DNA of 64,000 bases from assembly GCA_019416455.1 (NCBI GenBank), contig DXXG01000027.1:186001-250000 (forward strand). Reading direction: 5' to 3'. Below the pieces are notes generated by a model. That model saw nothing but the letters and a program-made list of their open reading frames with translations, did no database searches and had not been told where the DNA came from. Source of the stretch: Clostridiales bacterium. GTDB taxonomy: Bacteria; Bacillota; Clostridia; Oscillospirales; Acutalibacteraceae. Of the stretch, positions 50,865-59,380 are shown in pieces; the first letter of the stretch is position 1, and every line of letters begins with the position of its first letter. A program made the position numbers and the translations under genes.

Positions 50865-51638
50865 ATGTTTGATCCTGGATTTCCCATTACAGTAAAGAAG
50901 GAACCCATGGGATTTTCCTATGGCCAAGGCCTGAGTGGACCTGAGCCGGAAGTGCGCAGGTTGGAGCAGATCCGCCCATCGCTGATGGATCCCCATTGCG
51001 ACGGCCCGGAAGAAGTGTACTGTATTGCCATGGACGTGGCCAAAGAGAGGGACCTGGAGGACCTGCGGGAGAGGAATCTGCTGTACGGTGTGGTGACGTA
51101 CCAGAAGGGCAAGCTGGGAAAGGAGCCTGTCCGGTCCCAGGGGCATATCCACGCGGTGTCTCCCTCCTGTGGAGCGTCCACCTGCGAGGTGTATGAGATC
51201 TGGGAGGGCCGGGCGTGTGTTTACATGCAGGAAAGCGGCAGCGATGACGCGGGAAACTGTTACGCTGTTTACGGCGGACCTGGGGACGTGATTATCGTCC
51301 CGCCTGGCTGGGTCCACGCCACGGTGAACGTCTCACTGGACCAACCCATGTCCTTCGGCGCCTGGTGCGTCCGGGATTACGGCTTTGAGTACAGTGAGGT
51401 GCGCAGTCACAACGGGATCGCCTTTTTCCCTCTGTGGGAAGGGGAACGGCTGATCTGGGTAAAAAATCCCGCCTACCGGTCCGGAAACCTGGTGGAAAAG
51501 GACGCCCGGGCGTATCCGGAGTTTGGGCTGGCAGCTGGGAAGCCTATTTACGGCCAATATGAGGAGAATCGGGATCTGTTCCGTTTTGTGACCAACCCCC
51601 AGGAATTTCCGGAATTTTGGAACAACTACAAGCCCTGA
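50865..51638 (+). CDS. Cupin-type glucose-6-phosphate isomerase family protein (1)
   Basis: 257 residues. The cupin metal site is SQGHIHAVSPSCGASTCEVYE (His94, His96, Glu108) with the second motif PPGWVH (His151). This is the archaeal-type phosphoglucose isomerase family, unrelated to the usual Pgi. The leading 80 and trailing 60 residues are longer than in the compact archaeal enzymes. A second, different member is encoded 3.7 kb downstream (55313), so the two probably act on different sugar phosphates. It is the first gene of a six-gene operon with a consensus promoter. Confidence 0.85.
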   Translation: MFDPGFPITVKKEPMGFSYGQGLSGPEPEVRRLEQIRPSLMDPHCDGPEEVYCIAMDVAKERDLEDLRERNLLYGVVTYQKGKLGKEPVRSQGHIHAVSPSCGASTCEVYEIWEGRACVYMQESGSDDAGNCYAVYGGPGDVIIVPPGWVHATVNVSLDQPMSFGAWCVRDYGFEYSEVRSHNGIAFFPLWEGERLIWVKNPAYRSGNLVEKDARAYPEFGLAAGKPIYGQYEENRDLFRFVTNPQEFPEFWNNYKP

Positions 51639-51664
51639 ATGAACAGGAAAGGCAGTGAGATACC

Positions 51665-53392
51665 GTGAATTATGACAAATATCCCGTGACCAAAATTTCT
51701 ACGGATACTGTTCAGGCGTGGAGCGGCTATGACAGCATTTTAAATAGGTTAAGAGAAGCTGTCCGGGAGAAGTCCCGGAACGGAAAATGCGTGTTGGCAG
51801 TAGAGACTTACCCGGGAGTGGACGAGCAGGAGCTGATCCCTGCATTGGAAGCTCTGGGCCCTCAGTTGGTTCTGGATACCCGCCGGACCCTTTGCTCCAA
51901 GGAGGAGTTCCAACAGCGGATCTATCCCTTTTTGACAGATGACCGGGTATTCGGCCGAATGTTTTACGGAACCTTTGAGGATTTCCAGCAGCCCCAGCAG
52001 GTGGAGGCTCTCCGGAAAGAAGCGGAAGAGGCTTCCGGGTTGGTGATCGTTTGGGGAATGGGAGCGGCAGAGCTCATAGAGCCAGACGTGCTGGTGTACA
52101 CCGACATGGCCCGGTGGGAGATCCAGCAGCGCTTCCGGAAAGGAATGCCCAACTACTACACCGAAAACGGAGACGAGGACAACCTGAAAAAGATCAAGCA
52201 GGGGTACTTCTTCGAGTGGCGCATGGCGGACAAGCTGAAGCGGAAGCTCTACGACAAGCTGGATTTCTACCTGGACACCAACCGTCCCCAGGACCCCAGC
52301 ATGCTCACCGGAGAGGTGTTCCGGGCGGCGCTGCGGCAGGTGGTGACAGGCCCCTTCCGCACGGTGCCTTACTTTGATCCCGGCGTGTGGGGCGGCCAGT
52401 GGATGAAAACCGTCTGCGGTCTGGACCCGCAGCAGAAAAACTACGCCTGGTCCTTTGACGGCGTGCCGGAAGAAAACAGCATTTATTTGGAAGTCAACGG
52501 GGTGCTGGTGGAGTCCCCGGCCATCAACCTGGTGTTTTACTGTCCCAAAGAGCTGTTGGGGCCCCAAGTGTATGCCCGGTTCGGGGCGGAATTCCCCATC
52601 CGGTTTGACTTTTTGGACACCATGGACGGCCAGAACCTGAGTTTGCAGGTCCATCCCCTGACGGACTACATCCATAACCAGTTCGGCATGAATTACACCC
52701 AGGATGAAAGCTACTACATCCTGGACGCCAAAGAGGATGCCTGTGTGTATTTGGGCTTGAAAGAGGAAGCGGAACCGGAGAATATGTTGGCAGACTTGCG
52801 CCGGGCCCAGGAGGGCGGGGAGGAATTTCCGGCGGAACGGTATGTGAACCGTTTCCCTGCTAAAAAGCACGACCATTTTCTCATCCCCGCAGGTACCATC
52901 CACTGTTCCGGGAAAAACTGCATGGTGTTGGAGATCAGCGCCACACCTTACCTGTTCACCATGAAGCTGTGGGATTGGGGACGTCTGGGATTGGACGGCA
53001 GACCCCGGCCCATCCATATCGACCACGGGGAGAAGGTCATCCAATGGGACCGCCGCACCCAGTGGGTGAAGGATAATCTGGTGGATCAGGCCTGTGTGTT
53101 GGAGGAAAACCCGGCTTATACCGAAGAGCACACCGGACTCCATGAGCTGGAATTCATCGAGACCAGGCGGTATCACATCCGGGAAGCCTGTGAGTTGAAC
53201 ACGGAGAACAACGTGAACATGCTGAACCTGGTGGAAGGAGAAGCCGCTGTGATCGAGAGCCCCACTGGGGCGTTTGCGCCCTTTGAGGTCCATTATGCGG
53301 AGACGTTCATCCTTCCCGCGGGAGTAGGAGCCTACACCATCCGACCTGTATCTGAGGAACCTGTGGCCGTGGTGCGAGCTTATGTCCGCTGA
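51665..53392 (+). CDS. Class I mannose-6-phosphate isomerase with an extra N-terminal domain
   Basis: 575 residues from a GTG. Residues about 220-575 are type I PMI: Zn ligands Gln328 and His330 (LSLQVHP), Glu in QDESYYI, and His413 (IPAGTIHCSG), then LWDWGR. Residues 1-215 are an added domain of alpha/beta type that looks like a nucleoside-kinase relative which has lost its P-loop: VLAVETYPGVDEQEL stands where GxxGxGKS would be. It ends LVIVWGMGAAELIEPDVLVYTDMARWEIQQRF. The domain may be regulatory. PMI interconverts mannose-6-P and fructose-6-P or a related sugar. Confidence 0.82.
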   Translation: MNYDKYPVTKISTDTVQAWSGYDSILNRLREAVREKSRNGKCVLAVETYPGVDEQELIPALEALGPQLVLDTRRTLCSKEEFQQRIYPFLTDDRVFGRMFYGTFEDFQQPQQVEALRKEAEEASGLVIVWGMGAAELIEPDVLVYTDMARWEIQQRFRKGMPNYYTENGDEDNLKKIKQGYFFEWRMADKLKRKLYDKLDFYLDTNRPQDPSMLTGEVFRAALRQVVTGPFRTVPYFDPGVWGGQWMKTVCGLDPQQKNYAWSFDGVPEENSIYLEVNGVLVESPAINLVFYCPKELLGPQVYARFGAEFPIRFDFLDTMDGQNLSLQVHPLTDYIHNQFGMNYTQDESYYILDAKEDACVYLGLKEEAEPENMLADLRRAQEGGEEFPAERYVNRFPAKKHDHFLIPAGTIHCSGKNCMVLEISATPYLFTMKLWDWGRLGLDGRPRPIHIDHGEKVIQWDRRTQWVKDNLVDQACVLEENPAYTEEHTGLHELEFIETRRYHIREACELNTENNVNMLNLVEGEAAVIESPTGAFAPFEVHYAETFILPAGVGAYTIRPVSEEPVAVVRAYVR

Positions 53393-53410
53393 GGGGAAGG
53401 AGGAGATCGT

Positions 53411-54163
53411 TTGAAAACCTTGGATTATTCCAAAGGGTCCGTGCCGCTGTATGTGCAGATCTATCAGGACCTGAAGGAAAAGATTAACAATAAAACCTAC
53501 GAGTACGGCCAGAACATCCCCACAGAATTTGAATTGCAGGAAGCCTATGGGGTCAGCCGGATCACGGTGCGGCAAGCTATCCAGGCGTTGGAGCAGGAAG
53601 GTCTGGTGATTCGGGCCAGGGGCAAGGGAACCGTGGTGGCTAAGCAGGAAAAGATCACTGAGCTGCTTACCAGCATCAAGAGTTTTACCGAGGAGATCCG
53701 GGACAGAAACATGGTGCCCGGCACCAAATTTGCCCAGGTCAGCAAGGTGGAAGCGGATGAGAAACTGGCGGACGTGTTTTCCTGTCCGGTAGGGGCTCCT
53801 CTCTATCGGGTGAAGCGGGTGCGCACCGCCAATGGAAAGGCCATCGTCCTGTTCGACACCTACCTGTCCGTAGAAGGGGAACTCCCCATGGATGATGGGT
53901 TGTATTACGATTCTCTGTACGGACTTTTGGAACAGCAGGGGATTCCTCAACCAGTGGGCTTGGAGGAACAGTTTGAAGCCGTTGTGGCGGATGAGGTCAT
54001 CGGGGAGGCGTTGAACATTCCCGTGGGCGCTCCGGTGATGAAGCGTGTGCGCACCGCGTTCAATGAGGATTTGCAGGTTCAGGAGTACACCATCTCCTAT
54101 TATGACGGCACCCATTACACCTATGTGATCTACGCGGGCACGAAAGAGAAACACAGCACATAA
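53411..54163 (+). CDS. GntR/HutC-family transcriptional regulator
   Basis: 250 residues from a TTG with GGAGGAGAT 4 bases upstream. A winged-helix domain (about 10-75; GVSRITVRQAIQALEQEGLVIRARGKGT) is followed by a UTRA effector domain (about 95-240; PLYRVKRVRTANGKAIVLFDTYLS). UTRA ligands are commonly sugar phosphates. It sits third in the sugar operon, so it probably controls its own promoter at 50764 and perhaps the divergent DUF4867 promoter. Confidence 0.93.
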   Translation: MKTLDYSKGSVPLYVQIYQDLKEKINNKTYEYGQNIPTEFELQEAYGVSRITVRQAIQALEQEGLVIRARGKGTVVAKQEKITELLTSIKSFTEEIRDRNMVPGTKFAQVSKVEADEKLADVFSCPVGAPLYRVKRVRTANGKAIVLFDTYLSVEGELPMDDGLYYDSLYGLLEQQGIPQPVGLEEQFEAVVADEVIGEALNIPVGAPVMKRVRTAFNEDLQVQEYTISYYDGTHYTYVIYAGTKEKHST

Positions 54164-54181
54164 CCAGGGAGACATCATCCA

Positions 54182-55300
54182 ATGAGCGAAACGAAAATCA
54201 GCCAAAAGGCAAAGGAATTGTTTAGAATCGACCGGCCCTTCGCCATCACCATGTGGGAGTTTTCCTGGATCGAGCGGCGCTGGCCGGGAGCGGGCTATGA
54301 GGATTGGGATCAGGCCCTCACCGAACTGACAGACCGAGGTTATGACACGGTGCGCATCGACGCGTTCCCCCATTTGATGGCCTGGGACGCCCATCGGGAA
54401 TGGACTTTGGACCCGGTGTGGAATTTGCAGACTTGGGGCAGCCCGGCAGTGAACAAGATCACCCTGTATGATGACATGCGGGAGTTTTTGAAAGCCTGTC
54501 GCCGCCACCATGTGCGGGTGGGGCTTTCCACCTGGTTCCGGCGGGATAAGGACAACACCTTGATGAGCATCCTCACCCCTCAGGACCATGCCAAGATCTG
54601 GATCAAGACTTTGGACTACATCAAGGAATGGGGCGAGCTGGACAACATCCTGTATGTGGATTTCTGCAACGAGTGGCCCCTGGACGTGTGGGCTCCCTTC
54701 TTCACCCGGCAGTACGGTGCCCAGGGGATCGACGGGAAGGATTCGGTCTGGTGGATGAAAGAGACCATCCAGGAGTTTAAAAAGCAGTATCCGGAAATCC
54801 CGGCCACGTTCTCCTTCACCGGCCCTGTGCGGGACACCCATATGGATGTGAGCTTCCTGGATTTCATCGAGCAGCACACCTGGATGACCACCCCCAGCGA
54901 GTTTTATGAGAAAGTGGGCTATGATTTCGCCCGATTTGACGACCGGGGCTACACCAATCTTGCCCTCAACGGAGAGCGCATCTACCGGGAGTCCAAGGAG
55001 CATTACGACCAGTGCCTGGTGGATGAGATCCATCGGGTGGCCCAGTGGGCACAGAAGTGGGAAAAGCCTTTGGTGACTACGGAATGCTGGTCCGTGGTGG
55101 ATTATAAAGACTGGCCCCTGCTGCATTGGGATTGGATCCTGGACCTGAACCGGCTGGGAGTCACTACCGCCGCCTCCACTGGCTGCTGGGCAGGAATCGC
55201 CACCAGCAATTTCTGCGGGCCCCAGTTTGTGGGTATGTGGCGGGAAAAGGATTGGCATCAGGAGCTGACCCAGCTGATCCATGACAGCACCATGATTTGA
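54182..55300 (+). CDS. Cellulase-like glycoside hydrolase (GH5-like TIM barrel)
   Basis: 372 residues, no signal peptide. MWEFSWIERRWPGAGYEDWDQALTELTDRGYDTVRIDAF has the clan-A opening. Candidate acid/base is Glu164 (FCNEWP) and nucleophile Glu301 (TTECWS), at the ends of strands 4 and 7. The family is the sugar-binding cellulase-like group; the exact GH number cannot be set by eye. It is cytosolic, so it would cut an imported oligosaccharide or glycoside. It starts 18 bp after GntR and 12 bp before the second cupin isomerase. Confidence 0.78.
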   Translation: MSETKISQKAKELFRIDRPFAITMWEFSWIERRWPGAGYEDWDQALTELTDRGYDTVRIDAFPHLMAWDAHREWTLDPVWNLQTWGSPAVNKITLYDDMREFLKACRRHHVRVGLSTWFRRDKDNTLMSILTPQDHAKIWIKTLDYIKEWGELDNILYVDFCNEWPLDVWAPFFTRQYGAQGIDGKDSVWWMKETIQEFKKQYPEIPATFSFTGPVRDTHMDVSFLDFIEQHTWMTTPSEFYEKVGYDFARFDDRGYTNLALNGERIYRESKEHYDQCLVDEIHRVAQWAQKWEKPLVTTECWSVVDYKDWPLLHWDWILDLNRLGVTTAASTGCWAGIATSNFCGPQFVGMWREKDWHQELTQLIHDSTMI

Positions 55301-55312
55301 GGTGACGGATTT

Positions 55313-55879
55313 ATGAAGATCGAAAAAGCGTTGACGGTGTACGATTTAGAGACAGGAGCCCTTTCGGGGGAGAACACCAGTTCCGCCCAGAAAAAGCTGG
55401 GGGAGATCACGTCCATTTTTGCCGACCGGCAGGCGGCGGAGACCATGGACCCGGACACCGTGGTGTATGAGGTGAGCACTCATACGGAGGTCCCGGAAGG
55501 CACCCCGGGCGGGCTGTTCTTTGGAACCAGTTGTATCCATCCCGGTAAGGTGGGGGACGAGTATTTCATGACAAAAGGTCATTTTCATTCCCGCCGGGGG
55601 ACTGCGGAATATTACTGGGGCATCTCCGGGGAAGGGGTACTGCTGCTTCTGGACGAAGAGGGAAATTGCAAAGCCGAGGCAGTGGAAAAAGGTTCCCTTC
55701 ACTATATCGGCGGGCACGTCGCCCACCGGCTGGTGAACACTGGGGAGCAGGACCTGGTAGTGGGGGCCTGCTGGCCTTCCGACGCCGGCCACGACTATGG
55801 CACCATTGCGGAGAGCGGTTTCCCTGTGCGGGTGGTTTGTCAACAGGGGAGACCGGAACTTGTGGAAAATTCCCGGTAA
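55313..55879 (+). CDS. Cupin-type glucose-6-phosphate isomerase family protein (2)
   Basis: 188 residues, close to archaeal cupin PGI in size. Metal ligands: His90 and His92 (TKGHFHSRRG), Glu99 (AEYYWGISGEG) and His135/His138 (IGGHVAHRL). It is clearly a different subfamily from the protein at 50865. In this operon it may isomerise the phosphate made by the ROK kinase encoded next (12 bp later). Confidence 0.88.
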   Translation: MKIEKALTVYDLETGALSGENTSSAQKKLGEITSIFADRQAAETMDPDTVVYEVSTHTEVPEGTPGGLFFGTSCIHPGKVGDEYFMTKGHFHSRRGTAEYYWGISGEGVLLLLDEEGNCKAEAVEKGSLHYIGGHVAHRLVNTGEQDLVVGACWPSDAGHDYGTIAESGFPVRVVCQQGRPELVENSR

Positions 55880-55891
55880 GAGGGTGAGAAC

Positions 55892-56824
55892 ATGAAAACC
55901 ATAGCCATCGACCTGGGCGGATCCCGGGTCAAAATGGGAGTGGTGGACAACGGAAAAGTGGTCCGCTGGGCCATGGTGGAGTCAAATTCCTCCCAGGGAT
56001 TGGCGCCCTTGCTGCCCAAACTGGAACAGGTCTGTCGTCCCTGGTTGGAGGAGGAGACGGTGGACGGCATGGGGATCGCTTTCCCAAGCCTGGTGGATGT
56101 GGACCGGAAAAAGATCCTGGGCCATAACGGGAAATTCCCGGATTATGCCCAGGTAGATCTGGAGCGTTGGGCCCGGGAGTGGTTCCAACTTCCCATGGTG
56201 GTGGAAAATGACGCCAACGCCGCCGCCCTAGGAGAGGGAGCTTTTGGCGCCGCTGCCGGGGTGGAGAATTTTGTGCTGATGACCCTGGGTACCGGAATCG
56301 GCACAGCGGCGGTGATGAACGGCCGGCTGGTCCGGGGAAAACATTATCAGGCCGGGAATTTGATGGGTCATCTCCCTTTGAAAGTGGAAGGCAGGAAATG
56401 CGCAGGCTGTCCAGGCGTAGGCTGTGCCGAAGCCCAGGCCAGTACCTGGGCCTTGCCCCTGATGGTAGCAGAGGCCAAGGAGGACAGCCCGCTGAAACGA
56501 GAAAAGCGGGTGGATTTCCAGGTGCTGAAAACCTACGTGGACCAGGGAGACCCCTTGGCGGTCCCTCTGTTTGAGGAGTGCTGCGCTTACTGGGCCAACT
56601 GTCTCATTTCCATGGTGTGCGCCTACGATCCGGAGCTGATCGTCCTCAGCGGCGGGGTCATCAACTGGGGACCCCAGCTTACAGACCGGTTGATCCATAC
56701 GGTGGAGGGGCGGGCCTGGACGCCTTGGGGGAAGCTCCAATTCCGGCTGGCGGAACATCCGGAGCATTCGGTGCTTTTGGGGCTACATGCGCTGTTTTCC
56801 CAGATGACCGGGGGAGAAGGCTGA
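55892..56824 (+). CDS. ROK-family sugar kinase
   Basis: 310 residues. N-terminal ATP motif IDLGGSRVKMG (6-16), catalytic Asp in VENDANAAALGE, and the ROK zinc cluster GHLPLKVEGRKCAGCPGVGCAE with His in HYQAGNLMGH. There is no HTH, so it is a kinase and not a repressor. It probably phosphorylates the sugar released by the cellulase-like enzyme, feeding the cupin isomerases and PMI. It is the last gene of the operon before a terminator. Confidence 0.92.
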   Translation: MKTIAIDLGGSRVKMGVVDNGKVVRWAMVESNSSQGLAPLLPKLEQVCRPWLEEETVDGMGIAFPSLVDVDRKKILGHNGKFPDYAQVDLERWAREWFQLPMVVENDANAAALGEGAFGAAAGVENFVLMTLGTGIGTAAVMNGRLVRGKHYQAGNLMGHLPLKVEGRKCAGCPGVGCAEAQASTWALPLMVAEAKEDSPLKREKRVDFQVLKTYVDQGDPLAVPLFEECCAYWANCLISMVCAYDPELIVLSGGVINWGPQLTDRLIHTVEGRAWTPWGKLQFRLAEHPEHSVLLGLHALFSQMTGGEG

Positions 56825-56843
56825 CGTCTCCCGGTCCAAATAA

Positions 56844-56883
56844 AAAGAGCGGGTCCTGCCGGGTGGGGCAGGGTCCGCTCTTT
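56844..56883. terminator. Bidirectional terminator between ROK kinase and GH4
   Basis: A 17-bp stem (AAAGAGCGGGTCCTGCC with GGCAGGGTCCGCTCTTT, two G-T pairs) around GGGTGG, with A- and T-runs on both sides of the convergent genes. Confidence 0.88.
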
Positions 56884-56898
56884 GGTTTTCCGAAGGAT

Positions 56899-58221
56899 TT
56901 ACTGGTAATCCTTCATGTATTCGCCATGGGCTTCGATCAGTTCGTCCACCATGGCTTTGATGTCATCGATGGAGAGTTCCGCAGCGGTGTGGGGTTCCAG
57001 CATAGCCGCCATGTAGATGTCCTCCCGCTTCTTGGTGATGGCCGCCTGGATGGTCAGCAGCTGGGCGTTGATGTTGGTCATGTTCATGGCCGCCAGCTGG
57101 ACAGGCAGCTTGCCAACGTGGCAGGGGTTCACGCCCCGGTTGTCTACCAAGCAGGGCACTTCCACGCAGGCGTCGGCGGGCAGGTTGTCGATCAGCCCGG
57201 TGTTGAGCACATTGCCGCCGATCTTATAGGGATTGCCGGTGACGATGGCTTCCATAATGTAGGAGGCGTACTCCCGGGAACGTTCGTGGGTCACCTGGCC
57301 GTTGTTCAGGATGTTCTCCTTCTCCTCTTTCCAGCCCTTGATCTGATTCACGCAGCGGCGGGGATACTCGTCCAGGGGAATGTTGAACTTCTCGATGAGC
57401 TCGGGGTACTTGGACTTGATGTAGAAGGGATTGTACTCGGCGTTGTGCTCGCTGGACTCGGTGCAGTAGTAGCCGAAATTCTTGATGTAGTCGAAGCGGA
57501 CCATATCGTTGTGCTTTTCAGAAGCGTTCTTCTCCGCGGCGCGCTTGCGGATCTCAGGATACAAGTCGTTGCCTTCTTTGTCTTTCAGTTCCAGCAGCCA
57601 GCCCATGTGGTTGATGCCGGCGATCAGTTCCCGGCGGCCCTCCAACTTATCCTCCATGTTCAGGGATTTCAGCAGCCCTTCGGAGCAGACCTGAACACTG
57701 TGGCACAGGCCCACGGTCTTGATGTTGGTATACCGCTGCATGTAGCCGGTGAGGATGGCCATGGGATTGGTGTAGTTGAGGAACCAGGCGTCGGGGCAGA
57801 CCTCTTCCATGTCCCGGGCGAAGTCCGCCAGAACGGGGATGGTCCGCAGGCCGCGCATGATGCCGCCGATGCCCAGAGTGTCGGCGATGGTCTGACGCAG
57901 GCCGTACTTTTTAGGCACCTCGAAGTCGATGACGGTGCAGGGTTCGTACAGGCCCACCTGGATGGCGTTCACCACGAAGTCGGCGCCCCGGAGAGCGTCC
58001 TTCCGGTTCTCCACCCCGCAGTATTTGCTGATCTTGGCCCGGCCTTCGTTGACGTTCTTATTGATGGCGCTGAGGATGATGTAGCTTTCCTCCAGACGCT
58101 CGGCATCGATGTCGTAAAGGGCGATCTCGCTTTCCCGCAGGGAGGGGGTGCACATGCAGTCGCCCAAAACATTCCTGGCGAACACTGTGCTGCCCGCACC
58201 CATGAATGTGATCTTTGGCAT
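56899..58221 (-). CDS. GH4-family alpha-glucosidase/alpha-galactosidase
   Basis: 440 residues from the ATG at 58221 (AAGGAG before it). The NAD site is GAGSTVFARN (8-17); GH4 metal ligands are Cys173 and His205 (GLCHSVQ; GINHMGW) with NYTNPM for substrate phosphate or hydroxyl contacts. GH4 enzymes need NAD and Mn and cleave through oxidation and elimination. The Asn-Tyr-Thr-Asn-Pro context fits the alpha-galactosidase/alpha-glucosidase branch, but substrate cannot be assigned. It is divergent from an AraC regulator that probably controls it. Confidence 0.92.
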   Translation of the reverse strand: MPKITFMGAGSTVFARNVLGDCMCTPSLRESEIALYDIDAERLEESYIILSAINKNVNEGRAKISKYCGVENRKDALRGADFVVNAIQVGLYEPCTVIDFEVPKKYGLRQTIADTLGIGGIMRGLRTIPVLADFARDMEEVCPDAWFLNYTNPMAILTGYMQRYTNIKTVGLCHSVQVCSEGLLKSLNMEDKLEGRRELIAGINHMGWLLELKDKEGNDLYPEIRKRAAEKNASEKHNDMVRFDYIKNFGYYCTESSEHNAEYNPFYIKSKYPELIEKFNIPLDEYPRRCVNQIKGWKEEKENILNNGQVTHERSREYASYIMEAIVTGNPYKIGGNVLNTGLIDNLPADACVEVPCLVDNRGVNPCHVGKLPVQLAAMNMTNINAQLLTIQAAITKKREDIYMAAMLEPHTAAELSIDDIKAMVDELIEAHGEYMKDYQ

Positions 58222-58272
58222 AGAAAACAACTCCTTTTCAGTTCTCCGGAAGTGGTCCCCGGCTTTAGTCAC

Positions 58273-58301
58273 ATTCTACTGGTTCCCCGGTTCATTTTCA
58301 A
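58273..58301 (-). promoter_or_regulatory. SigA promoter of GH4
   Basis: On the minus strand: TTGAAA, 17 bp, TAGAAT. Upstream, two related elements (GTTTATGAAAC and TTTTCATAAAAG) lie in the shared intergenic space and could be AraC sites. Confidence 0.6.
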
Positions 58302-58416
58302 TGCCTGTTTGTTTCATAAACTTGTGGATTTGTTGCAAGAATCTGTTCTGTTTCTTTTATGAAAACTGGCCTTCTCTGAAAATAGGGGGTGGAGTTCTTA
58401 AGCGTGTCATGATAAA

Positions 58417-59310
58417 ATGATGCCAAGACTGATCGCCTGGGGGGAAAGAACCGCCGGAACCTCCGGGCAGAATGGAAAGAAGAAGGGATCGTCTTTGCCG
58501 AGAACAGAGATCCGGAAAACACAAAAGTCCATGTCAAAAGCCATTGCCGTGTACTACTGCGGTTACGAAAAATGCGACAGTGGTCACAGTTTTGGTCCGG
58601 CAGTGCGCACCCAGTACCTGCTCCATTACGTGATCTCCGGGAAGGGGACCTACTCTGTGGGAGGGGTTACCTATCCTGTGACGGCGGGGCAGGCATTCCT
58701 CATCAAGCCCTCGGAGGTGACCTATTACCAGGCGGACCGGGAGACTCCTTGGGAATACATGTGGATGGCCTTTGACGGCATCGACGGAAAGGAGACGGTG
58801 CGGCGCACCGGGTTCCAAGATTCCTACGTGGCTACCATTCCTCGGCCGGAGGAGTTCCAGCGGTGTATGACCACGGTCATCGACGAGTTCCAAAAAGGCG
58901 GTAACAGTGAGTACCGAATCCTCAGCGGCTTCTACGGGGCCATGGCTCAGTTGGAACAGTGGGAGAACCAGGGTACCTTTGAGGAGGAATACTTGCGGAA
59001 AGCGGTGGACTACATCCAGAACAATTACAGCTATCCCATCAAGATCACAGACTTGGCCAAGTACGTGGGCATCGACAGGACCTACCTGTACAAGATCTTT
59101 CAACGAAGGGAAGGGGTGTCCCCCAAGCGGTACCTGCTGCTGGTCCGGGTCAACGCCGCCAAGAACATGCTGCGCACCCGGCAGTATTCCGTAAGCGGGA
59201 TCGCTCTTTCCTGTGGGTTCAGCGACGCCCCCTCTTTCTGCAACCATTTTAAAAGGGTCACCGGCAGAACGCCCAGTCAGTTCCTTAAGGAGCTGGAAAT
59301 GACTCAGTGA
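58417..59310 (+). CDS. AraC-family transcriptional regulator
   Basis: 297 residues if the first ATG is used; its ribosome site is weak, and a start at 58531 (MSKAIAVYYCG) would remove 38 residues of low-information sequence. A cupin sensor domain (about 50-190; YCGYEKCDSGHSFGPAVRTQYLLHYVISGKGTYSVGG) is followed by two HTH motifs (about 200-295; IKITDLAKYVGIDRTYLYKIFQRREGVSPKRYLL; SVSGIALSCGFSDAPSFCNHFKRVTGRTPSQF). It probably activates the divergent GH4 gene. Confidence 0.9.
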   Translation: MMPRLIAWGERTAGTSGQNGKKKGSSLPRTEIRKTQKSMSKAIAVYYCGYEKCDSGHSFGPAVRTQYLLHYVISGKGTYSVGGVTYPVTAGQAFLIKPSEVTYYQADRETPWEYMWMAFDGIDGKETVRRTGFQDSYVATIPRPEEFQRCMTTVIDEFQKGGNSEYRILSGFYGAMAQLEQWENQGTFEEEYLRKAVDYIQNNYSYPIKITDLAKYVGIDRTYLYKIFQRREGVSPKRYLLLVRVNAAKNMLRTRQYSVSGIALSCGFSDAPSFCNHFKRVTGRTPSQFLKELEMTQ

Positions 59311-59313
59311 CAA

Positions 59314-59346
59314 AAAAGGACTGCCGTGTGCAACGGCAGTCCTTTT
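59314..59346. terminator. Bidirectional terminator between AraC and isomerase genes
   Basis: AAAAGGACTGCCGT pairs with ACGGCAGTCCTTTT around a 5-base loop, with A/T runs outside on both strands. Confidence 0.88.
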
Positions 59347-59380
59347 CGTTGAGGGGAGAGGAAAAGATTTCTCAGGCTCC

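Noticed and set aside
51749..55282. An open frame of 1,177 codons on the minus strand
   Set aside because: It is opposite PMI, GntR and the cellulase-like gene, which have clear family motifs, ribosome sites and operon spacing; the antisense frame has none and is a product of codon bias.
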